Of a DNA stretch of 64,000 nucleotides, positions 57,018-64,000 are shown in pieces. How positions within the stretch are numbered: position 1 is the first letter of the stretch; every line of letters begins with the position of its first letter. Origin of the DNA: Chloroflexi bacterium TSY (GTDB lineage: Bacteria; Chloroflexota; Anaerolineae; Caldilineales; Caldilineaceae); contig JAHBNG010000002.1 in NCBI GenBank assembly GCA_019217005.1, forward strand, positions 124,001-188,000. Direction: 5' to 3'. Both the position numbers and the translations under genes were made by a program. A model generated the notes under the pieces. The model made no database searches, was not told where the DNA came from, and worked only from the letters and a program-made list of their open reading frames with translations.

Positions 57018-58253
57018 TTAGAAGGGATATTGTTCTGGTGCATCGCCAGATTTCTCTACTAATGTAGGTTCACTCATATTGGAATCTATTGGATCAATTC
57101 GTTCCAACCTGACATCAAAGAGCCAGCTAGCGCCAAGATCATAGAGGTAGGTCATTGATGCACCGCTCGAGAGTGGTAAATCGCCGACACGCACTTCGGT
57201 GGTAAACGGCTCTTCCTCCATGTATGGATGACGAACCCTTTCGTTAATCCCAAACCGACTTTGGAAGATAAACTCATGGAGATGGTCATGGTTGAATTCA
57301 TAAGCGTCAAGAATGGCGCGACTCAAGTCCTCCAACATCTTCGTTGCTGGAATCGCGATCTTGCGCCATAGATGTTCGCTCAACGAAACCTGAAACAGAT
57401 AAACCCCATCCTCAAAATCATGTCCAGGAATAACAAGATTGTTGTGCCATTGAGGAAAGTAGGGTTGAAATTTGGATTGTAATTGACCTGGTGGGACTAA
57501 ACTGGGCGGGTCAAGCACCGCTCTAGTTTCAAGAATATCGGCAAGGTGTTGAAGAAGCAATTGAAGGGTGGCATCACCCAGCGGAGTGCGTTCTATAGAA
57601 GCAATGGGCCAACTTTTTCTCTCCGCTAAAGGCGCTCTTTGGACGATCGCAAACCCAAACAACTCCATCAATGCAAGGTTGCGCAACCCAGGAAAATAAC
57701 GTAGAGAATGTTCATCTTCAGTGTTGGGCACTATCCGTTTGCCCTGCTTCGGTACCTTTTCAAAAAATCCCTTCCATCCACTGAGGGGTCCAAAAAAGTC
57801 GAATAAATTACCATTTTCTCCTAGTATTTCAGGGTGCCCGCGCAGTATCCAACTCTCTAGCAAAGTAAAGTAGCGTTCAGTTGGATTCAATGTTGCCCAA
57901 GAATTGTAGACGACAGAGTCTAGAATTAATCTTGGTTTTTTGCGAGTGCTGTTCACATAAGTAAGCCCAGACGCGCGTGACAACAAAAATAGTCCCTCAA
58001 GATGGGGATAGGATTTTAGAGTAGGCCGTTGAAGAGTCTGTACGTGTGGATTGGTCATTCGTTCATTGAGCGGTGCCAGTAGTTTTAACGGGAGCAGATG
58101 AGTTCCTGTCAATGGCACATCAACCTCTCGAATAAAATCCAGCAGTGTAGCAAAATCTAGCAGAATCGCTCCTGGTACTTCTTCTTCAATTGTCGTTTCG
58201 TGTAAGAACCTTTTTTGGTCAGCAGTTAGCTCTTGGAGGTTTTCTAAGATCAT
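57018..58253 (-). CDS. plasmid pRiA4b ORF-3-like protein
   Basis: 411 residues. The C-terminal ~150 residues match the pRiA4b ORF-3 / IS1096 TnpR-associated fold: YLFQVSLSEHLWRKIAIPATKMLEDLSRAILDAYEFNHDHLHEFIF and LPLSSGASMTYLYDLGASWLFDVRLERI. The N-terminal ~250 residues are helical with no family I recognise. Function is unknown; homologues often accompany mobile DNA. MITE copy 6 ends 14 bp upstream of the ATG and may have cut it off from the AOR transcript; no ribosome site is obvious. Confidence 0.75.
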   Translation of the reverse strand: MILENLQELTADQKRFLHETTIEEEVPGAILLDFATLLDFIREVDVPLTGTHLLPLKLLAPLNERMTNPHVQTLQRPTLKSYPHLEGLFLLSRASGLTYVNSTRKKPRLILDSVVYNSWATLNPTERYFTLLESWILRGHPEILGENGNLFDFFGPLSGWKGFFEKVPKQGKRIVPNTEDEHSLRYFPGLRNLALMELFGFAIVQRAPLAERKSWPIASIERTPLGDATLQLLLQHLADILETRAVLDPPSLVPPGQLQSKFQPYFPQWHNNLVIPGHDFEDGVYLFQVSLSEHLWRKIAIPATKMLEDLSRAILDAYEFNHDHLHEFIFQSRFGINERVRHPYMEEEPFTTEVRVGDLPLSSGASMTYLYDLGASWLFDVRLERIDPIDSNMSEPTLVEKSGDAPEQYPF

Positions 58254-58267
58254 ATTATTCTAAGACT

Positions 58268-58482
58268 CAGTAGATCCAAATTTCAGGTTTTGAGAGAGAA
58301 TTCTGGCTAAACAGTTGACATAAATACAAATTTGCCGGTCGATATCTAGTTTTTGCGTTAGATTTGGGCGATTTTCAGATATGAAATAGGTTGTTTTCTG
58401 TAACCGAAATCTGAATAAATGACTCCAAAATCCCTGCAATCTCGACTGAAAATAGCCAAAAACGCCAAATTTGGATCTACTG
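58268..58482 (-). mobile_element. MITE copy 6 (215 bp), at the AOR stop codon
   Basis: Perfect ends, direct repeat AGACT (58263-58267 and 58483-58487), T-variant. Reading on the minus strand, AOR ends GAG TCT and then the MITE supplies CAG TAG; the original sequence after the duplication was TCT TAG. Confidence 0.94.
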
Positions 58483-60463
58483 AGACTCTTGCTCCGCATT
58501 TTCGTCAATTACCCAATCCAACTGGTAATCTAACAACGTAGCGTCAAGGGGACGTCCAGCCTCATCCCAACCCATCATCTGATAGTAGGTGCGTATGCTG
58601 GCAGCAAAGCGCTCTCGATCCAAAGTGAGACCGTGCCACCGTTCGCCGGGCATCTGGATCGGCTCATCGAAGAAGCGCGCAGGCAGGGTATCGTCTTGTG
58701 CCGTTAGCCCTTCGCGGTCGTTGTAGACGCGCATCAGATGCAATCGTCGCTCACCCATGCGCATGAGTTCATAGGATGATGCGTTCCAGCCAGTTATAGC
58801 ATTCAGCATCTCCGCCATCTCATGTAGGGTAAAGATACGGGTTGGGGCAATGGCAAAGATGCAGAAATCGAGTGCATCTGCTGCTGACCAGAGCGTCATG
58901 AGCGCCTTGAATGTTCGAACCTTCTCGTTGCTCAACTCTTCCATCGGGATGCGATCTAAAATTCCAATCGTTCGTGAACTATCTAGCGTATGTTCCCACC
59001 CGACTTGTGTATCAAAATCCCAATCATGTTCACAAATATCGTAACGCGGTCCAATGGGCGCAGTTGCATAGCCAAGCGCTAAATTTGTCTGCGTACGTGG
59101 CTCGAAGCAGACCATCTCCAAGCCCTTTACGTGTAGAGCGTAGCCTTCGGCGCCATGCCCAATCCGGTTGGCTGCTCGGTAGGCACCTTCTGCCAACAGA
59201 TCGCCAAATCCTTCACGATGAGCGATCTGGCGAATCACTGTCAGGACTGCGCTAGCTTCACCAAAACGGAGCGGCACACCAGTCACGTCCTGGGTTAAAA
59301 TGCCTTCTTCTATGCATTCCATCGCCATCGAAAGCGTAAAGCCCAAGGAAGTTGGATCCAGCCCCAACTCGTTACAAAGCACATTTGCCTGAAAGATAGT
59401 CTCAAGATCCGCAATACCCAGATTCGGACCCAATGCCCCCCGCAATCTCCTGATGAATCGCCCCTGCGCGCACATCATACGTCTCATCTATCCCTGCTGA
59501 GTTGACACCCCCCTCAGCCTTAGCCTCAGCCTTCTCCTCCCTCTCCTTCCCATTCTCAACGCCAAAGAACTTAATGCAATTGTTGGGACACCCTGGGCAG
59601 TTCCCCTCATGCAGATAGTAGTCCATAAAGGCATCAGCAGCATAGTGATCGGCGGCTTCAAATGTAGCATCGCGATAGTTGTGTGTACAGAGGGCCGCAT
59701 CGAGTCCATGAAGATGCACCCAAGCAGAAAAGCCTGGCGGTTCAAGTTGCCAACGCGTAAGGTCGTTCGCCTTCATTCGGGCGCGATAATGCTCTGTCAA
59801 CCTAATGCAAGTGGCAGGATCGGCAACTGACGGACGATGCTCACCTCTGATCACGATCCCCTTTAGCTTCTTGGAGCCCATCACTGCACCCATTCCCATG
59901 CGCGCGGCTTGGTAGCTGCGCTCCGTCACGATGCTGGCAAAACGCACCAGGTTCTCTCCCGCTGGACCGATGACCGCTGTATGAATCGCATCTCCGAACT
60001 GTGCCTCCAACTGATCAACCGTTTGCGAGACAGGAAGTCCCCACAGTGTGTTAGCATCGTGGAAAGAAACTGCGCCATTTTCAACAAGTACGACCGTTGG
60101 GCGCTCCGCCACACCCCGAATGATGATGCTGTCGACACCACTGCCTTTTAGCGCAATGCCAAATGGACCCTCGCCACACGTCTCTCCAATGCCACCAGTT
60201 AGTGGACTCTTGGCCGCAGCTGAGTAACGTGCTAGCCCCGCATAAGGATGTCCAGCGATCACGCTGGAGGTCAAAATAAGCAGATTTGTGGGATCGAACG
60301 CATCGATCCCAGCCGAACACTCACGGAGTAAATAATAGGTCGCCAACAATCCGCCTCCGCCATAGATACGCCAGAAGCGATCGTCGGGTTTCTCAATCCA
60401 TGATAGATGAGCGTTCAGGTCAATATGTAGGACTTTTCCGTGGTATCCGTAGCGTTGTGTCAT
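58477..60463 (-). pseudogene. aldehyde:ferredoxin oxidoreductase family protein, one frameshift
   Basis: Tungsten-bispterin [4Fe-4S] enzyme oxidising aldehydes with ferredoxin, about 660 residues. First frame (60463 to ~59435): GKVLHIDLNAHLSWIEKPDDRFWRIYGGGGLLATYYL, RMGMGAVMGSKKLKGIVIRG, and the cluster motif NCPGCPNNCIKFF. Second frame (to 58477): ALGPNLGIADLETIFQANVLCNELGLDPTSLG (fourth Cys), PIGPRYDICEHDWDF and ALDFCIFAIA. Removing one G from the six-G run (six C on the plus strand, near 59436) joins IAG-ALGPNLG perfectly, so sequencing error is plausible. The start ATG directly follows the stop of the TPR-like gene (TGAATG). Confidence 0.88.
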
Positions 60464-61057
60464 TCAAGTTGCCTCTCTCAAAGCATACGCTTCTCTTACC
60501 AACGCCGTTCGTGTTGGACCAGGACGTTCGTCTTTGAGCTGAGTATAGATCTCAATATATCGAGTACGTATATTGGTCAATTCCTGACTATGATACGTTT
60601 CATTCATCCATGTCAACTCGTCTGGTTTCCATAGCTGGATGATTTCAGATGATACAAACTTGACGTAATCAGGATATTCTAAATTCGAGCTATGCCACAT
60701 CTCATATTCAGCTTGTTCGATTCCGAGCACATAGGGGATCAAATAGAGATTCATTAACATGGTCTGCCGAAGCTTCAAAGTGGCGGCGTCGTAATTTCCA
60801 TTTTGGTAAAGCGCCAACGTCCAACACAAATATTGTTCAGGATCTCCAATATCATCTGGGAACGTCTTCTCGAACCACGTAAAGGAACGTAAGGCACCTT
60901 TTTTATCACCCTTCAGTAAATAGAGCGGACCAAGTAAATATCGTTTGCCAGCTCCATCCATGATCGCACCGAACTGTTTTTGTTCTTTGCGCAAAGCGTT
61001 TTCATATCGTTTGATTGTGGCTTGTATCTTCTTGGAATCTTTGGGGAAATTAGACAT
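60464..61057 (-). CDS. TPR-like helical protein of unknown function
   Basis: About 197 residues, all helical. GPLYLLKGDKKGALRSFTWFEKTFPDDIGDPEQYLCWTLALYQNGNYDAATLKLRQTMLMN shows two tetratricopeptide-like repeats, and the rest is helical without a motif. GGAGG lies before two ATG codons (61060 and 61057); the second is better spaced. It overlaps nothing but abuts the AOR gene (TGAATG), so the two are translationally linked. A role as an assembly or interaction partner is only inference. Confidence 0.65.
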   Translation of the reverse strand: MSNFPKDSKKIQATIKRYENALRKEQKQFGAIMDGAGKRYLLGPLYLLKGDKKGALRSFTWFEKTFPDDIGDPEQYLCWTLALYQNGNYDAATLKLRQTMLMNLYLIPYVLGIEQAEYEMWHSSNLEYPDYVKFVSSEIIQLWKPDELTWMNETYHSQELTNIRTRYIEIYTQLKDERPGPTRTALVREAYALREAT

Positions 61058-61338
61058 CATGCCTCCTTCACAAGGATCGACATCTTTCTTTGCTTGTCAA
61101 ATTTAATATCATCCTACTAAACAGAATATAGTGTGTCAAACCTTTGGATTCTTTCCGGTATATTTCAGGTCGGGGCAGGATCAAAAGAATGCGTTTGACC
61201 CACCTACAACGCATTCTCGCCCAAACTGATCTACATCTCCATAAACCCATGACCCGATACCCTTGACGCTGTGTTCGTTACATGGCACAATTGTTCTAAC
61301 ATTCTTTCGATTTGTATCGCTGAGCGCGGGATAAAGAA

Positions 61339-62322
61339 ATGAAACCAATGATCAAAAATGAAAAGGACATTCTGACGCCTACGGTTGCTGCACCATCTGA
61401 CGGTGTACCTCCCGAAATAGTTGACAAATACTATTACGGTCATCGTATCGCAGTCTCCTATGACGATGCGGGCAAGCCAATCTATTCACAAATACCATTG
61501 AAACAGGAAGACTTCCTGGATCCTGAAGAAGGAGATCACTTTGTGCAAGGGACGCGTCATGAGCAGGATGTTGATGACATCAAGAGCATTTTTCGCTATA
61601 TCCATCAGAACAATTCTAGTATGAAGGTCTACAGCGATTTGAAGATCGATTGGGGAATTGTGGAGTTGTCGAATCCGGCCCCCGATGTCTCCGTGATACC
61701 CAATGTTATTGACCCAAACGAACCGCGCAGCTCCTTTTTTGTCCCAGATGAAGGAACACGGCCTCAATTTGTGCTAGAAATGGTTTCCCCACGGTATGTC
61801 AAACCTGACTACGAAGACAAAGTAAATATCTATCAACAGGCTGGAGTTGAAGAATATATCATCGTCGATTCTGGTTTGCGGCCTTGGCGAGATACAATTC
61901 AGTATACTGTCCGCGGCTATCGCTTACAAGGGGGACAGTATTTAGAAATTCAACCAAATGCTCAAGGCTGGATCTACAGCGCTATCAATGATGTGTGGGT
62001 GGGCACGACCGAGGCACACGATCGGTTTCTCGTGATAGATCCCCAGACAGATGAAGAGATATTGTCGGACGAACAACGCGCTCAGGCAGAAGCATCTGCC
62101 CGCATCGAGGCAGAGGAACGTGCAGAAGAAGCAGAGGAACGTGCCCAAGCAGAAGCATCTGCCCGCATTCAGGCAGAGGAACGTGCGGCGGAAGCAGAGG
62201 AACGTGCCCAAACAGAAGCTCTAGCTCGCACACAGTCCGAACAGAGGCGACGAGAAGCTGAGGCCGAACTAGCGCGTCTGCGAGAACAACTTAGCCAGGG
62301 TGGTTTATCGGATCAGTCATAA
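61339..62322 (+). CDS. Uma2-family (DUF820) putative nuclease with charged coiled-coil tail
   Basis: 327 residues. The Uma2 core has PAPDVSVIPNVIDPN (metal Asp), RPQFVLEMVSPRYVKPDYEDKVNIYQQAGVEEYIIVD (Glu and Lys of the PD-(D/E)xK-like site) and YLEIQPNAQGWIYSAINDVWVG. The C-terminal ~95 residues are a heptad-like AEASARIEAEERAEEAEERAQ repeat ending LARLREQLSQGG, predicted coiled coil. Many Chloroflexota and cyanobacteria carry dozens of such genes of unknown role. It is isolated and on the opposite strand from both neighbours. Confidence 0.87.
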   Translation: MKPMIKNEKDILTPTVAAPSDGVPPEIVDKYYYGHRIAVSYDDAGKPIYSQIPLKQEDFLDPEEGDHFVQGTRHEQDVDDIKSIFRYIHQNNSSMKVYSDLKIDWGIVELSNPAPDVSVIPNVIDPNEPRSSFFVPDEGTRPQFVLEMVSPRYVKPDYEDKVNIYQQAGVEEYIIVDSGLRPWRDTIQYTVRGYRLQGGQYLEIQPNAQGWIYSAINDVWVGTTEAHDRFLVIDPQTDEEILSDEQRAQAEASARIEAEERAEEAEERAQAEASARIQAEERAAEAEERAQTEALARTQSEQRRREAEAELARLREQLSQGGLSDQS

Positions 62323-62425
62323 AGCCAATTCAAACAATATATTATCAAAGAATCCGTAGAGTTTCCACGATTACTCTACAAACAAAGCACATTGGGTGTT
62401 TATGAGTTCAAGTGCAAGGAGAAAT

Positions 62426-63817
62426 CTAGCTCCCCAGCGGCGGCGATTGCCGATGCCACTCCGTCGCCTGCTCATAAGCATGACCAACCTGGCAAAGCAA
62501 AGCTTCCTCGAAATGCCGTCCCACGAGCTGAAGACTCAAGGGCATCCCCTCCGCATCAAATCCGCAAGGCATCGATAGCGTCGGATTGCGGCTGAAGTTA
62601 AATGGATAGGTGAAGCGGGCACGTGCATAATCATCTTCCATAATGGGTTCGCCGATCTCATCCATCGGAGGCGCGACTGTTGGCATGGTGGGACACACAA
62701 TCAGATCAACCTCCTCAAAGATCGCTCGCAACTGACCGGAGAAATTTTCGCGCACAGTATGAGCCTTGGCGTAATCTTGCCCTCGATATTGAGCGCCCTT
62801 TTCCAATAGTTGACGAAATGGACCATACTCCTCTGCCCGGACGGGAAACATCTCTTCATGGGCAGAGGCGGCATCGGAAAAACAGATTGTGTTCCAAATA
62901 TCAGCGGCATCGTTGACAAGGGGAACGGAAACTTCGATCAACTCTGCGCCCAAACCCTCCAAAATCGGCAACGCCTCTTTTACCCCCTTGCTGACCTCTG
63001 AATGAACTTCCTCGGTGATAAACGCCTCATTGACTCCGATGCGAATGCCTCGAATCTCTTGTCCCAGCAATGCTTGGATGTCGGGAACAGGGCCACGATG
63101 TGAGGTTGGATCGAGTGGATCAAATCCAGCGATTGCTTCGAGCATTACCGCTGCATCCGCCACGCTGCGCGTCAAAGGACCAACGTTGTCAAGCGATTCA
63201 GCCAGGGGGAAAACACCGTAGCGACTCACGCGTCCATAGGTCGGTTTCAATCCGACCACGCCATTGGCAGCTGCCGGAAAGCGAATGGATCCACCAGTGT
63301 CTGTTCCCAACGCGCCAAAACAGAGACCTGTTGCTGGCGCTACCCCAGACCCGCTAGACGAAACACCGGGCCAGCGGTTTTCACCCCAAGGGTTGGTCGG
63401 AATCGGACGATAGGGGTGATGCCATCGGTAGGCAAACTCGGTCATGTGCAGCTTTCCGAGAAGAATCGTCCCAATCTCTGCCAGCTTACGGACAACTGTT
63501 GCATCCTCATCAGGAATCCAATCTTCGAACATTTGCGAGCCACATGTCGTGCGGATTCCTTTTGTGAAGCAGAGATCTTTGACAGCGATCGGAATGCCAT
63601 GCAACGGACCACGGTGGCTTCCTTGCATTATCTCAGTTTCAGCGGTCTTCGCATTTGCAAGTGCTTGGTCAGACAACACGGTTACGTAGCAATGTAACCG
63701 ATCGTCAAGTAATTCGATTCGTTCTAAAATACTGTTCGTTAGTTCAACTGGCGAAAGCTCCTTCGTCTCGATGCGGCGTGCAACATCGATGAGCGTATTC
63801 ATTGCAAGCTCTGACAT
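62426..63817 (-). CDS. amidase signature family hydrolase (GatA-like)
   Basis: 463 residues with the Ser-cisSer-Lys triad: Lys in IPIAVKDLCFTKGI, cis-Ser in GVSSSGSGVAPATG, nucleophile Ser in GALGTDTGGSIRFPAAANGVVGLKPTYGRVSRYG. The C-terminus VCPTMPTVAPPMDEIGEPIMEDDYARARFTYPFNFSRNPTLSMPCG is standard. It may hydrolyse a carboxamide; GatA of the tRNA-dependent amidotransferase is less likely because no gatB or gatC is adjacent. Confidence 0.92.
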   Translation of the reverse strand: MSELAMNTLIDVARRIETKELSPVELTNSILERIELLDDRLHCYVTVLSDQALANAKTAETEIMQGSHRGPLHGIPIAVKDLCFTKGIRTTCGSQMFEDWIPDEDATVVRKLAEIGTILLGKLHMTEFAYRWHHPYRPIPTNPWGENRWPGVSSSGSGVAPATGLCFGALGTDTGGSIRFPAAANGVVGLKPTYGRVSRYGVFPLAESLDNVGPLTRSVADAAVMLEAIAGFDPLDPTSHRGPVPDIQALLGQEIRGIRIGVNEAFITEEVHSEVSKGVKEALPILEGLGAELIEVSVPLVNDAADIWNTICFSDAASAHEEMFPVRAEEYGPFRQLLEKGAQYRGQDYAKAHTVRENFSGQLRAIFEEVDLIVCPTMPTVAPPMDEIGEPIMEDDYARARFTYPFNFSRNPTLSMPCGFDAEGMPLSLQLVGRHFEEALLCQVGHAYEQATEWHRQSPPLGS

Positions 63818-63897
63818 AAATAGACCTTTTGTTCCATCGACATGAACCTAATTCCTTCTTACACATAAGGGTTGTCTGAGAAATTGTGTGGTTTTCA

Positions 63898-63955
63898 GTT
63901 GGTTTGTTGGTTAGATGGTTGGTGAACAAACGAGCAAACCAACAAACTATCCAAC
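63898..63955. repeat. heptanucleotide degenerate repeat
   Basis: A 7-bp-phased array of GGTTTGTTGG-like and complementary CCAACAAAC-like units, so it can also fold as a hairpin. It lies upstream of the amidase. Confidence 0.6.
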
Positions 63956-64000
63956 GTTTACCCCACAAAATCTCAAAGAACCCACATAAGGAAATGTGCA

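Noticed and set aside
57018..58253. pRiA4b ORF-3-like gene as the transposase for the adjacent MITE
   Set aside because: The family has no known transposase activity and no DDE or recombinase motif; adjacency comes from the MITE inserting at the AOR stop codon.

Overview
This window looks like chromosome from a Chloroflexota (Caldilineae/Anaerolineae-like) heterotroph. That is inference from gene content: many family-1 solute-binding proteins and permeases, Gfo/Idh/MocA oxidoreductases, creatininase, M28 peptidase, AOR, Uma2 and DUF433/DUF5615 genes, a long-form hisG next to a stand-alone hisI, and degenerate 7-bp repeats in intergenic DNA. No rRNA, tRNA or CRISPR array was seen. Base composition is balanced and both strands are coding.

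Layout. 0-2.2 kb: a coiled-coil membrane protein broken by a 215-bp MITE, then a GGCT/PNPOx-like fusion. 2.3-4.4 kb: an insertion element with perfect 13-bp terminal repeats and 6-bp direct repeats that encodes a double (tandemly fused) tyrosine recombinase. 4.5-10.6 kb: IlvD/Edd dehydratase, aldo/keto reductase, nucleoside deaminase, and a lipoprotein SBP read straight into an MscS channel through one frameshift. 10.7-17.3 kb (minus strand): LEA-like repeat protein, acyl-CoA dehydrogenase, Ldh2 dehydrogenase, Gfo/Idh oxidoreductase, putative anti-sigma and ECF sigma. 17.5-19 kb: degenerate IS. 19.6-22.8 kb: dnaN, methyltransferase, NUDIX, rsmD. 22.8-29.5 kb: EamA, HAD dehalogenase fused in frame to a large uncharacterised protein, MFS, GT39-like transferase. 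30-33 kb: hisI and hisG with an IS701-like element exactly at the hisG stop. 33.3-40.3 kb: amidohydrolase, ArsC, and a 1532-residue M23/NBR1-Ig/GH/GH/NBR1-Ig/membrane protein. 41.6-48.6 kb (minus): class III aminotransferase, M28 peptidase, DUF3303, DegT aminotransferase, polysaccharide deacetylase, a DUF433/DUF5615 toxin-antitoxin-like pair. 49-57 kb (minus): a compact uptake/catabolic operon (creatininase, histidine phosphatase, Gfo/Idh, TIM-barrel-like protein, cyclase, epimerase fragment, TAT-lipoprotein SBP, two permeases) in which two genes are split by MITEs. 57-64 kb: pRiA4b ORF-3-like protein, AOR, TPR-like protein, Uma2 protein, amidase.

The most striking property is the density of small mobile DNA. 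Six near-identical 215-bp MITEs (16-bp terminal repeat CAGTAGATCCAAATTT, 5-bp target A[G/T]NCT) lie in 58 kb. Three split genes, one supplies a new stop codon, and one carries a second, different MITE. Around them are two families of ~77-bp IS256-end-like palindromes, a 140-bp element with 8-bp direct repeats, other paired palindromic repeats and scattered heptanucleotide arrays. The double tyrosine-recombinase element is the best candidate for an undescribed mobile system. Five conserved genes (AOR, class III aminotransferase, rsmD, SBP, SBP-MscS) and the recombinase each have a single 1-nt frameshift, several in homopolymers, so residual sequencing error must be excluded before calling them pseudogenes.
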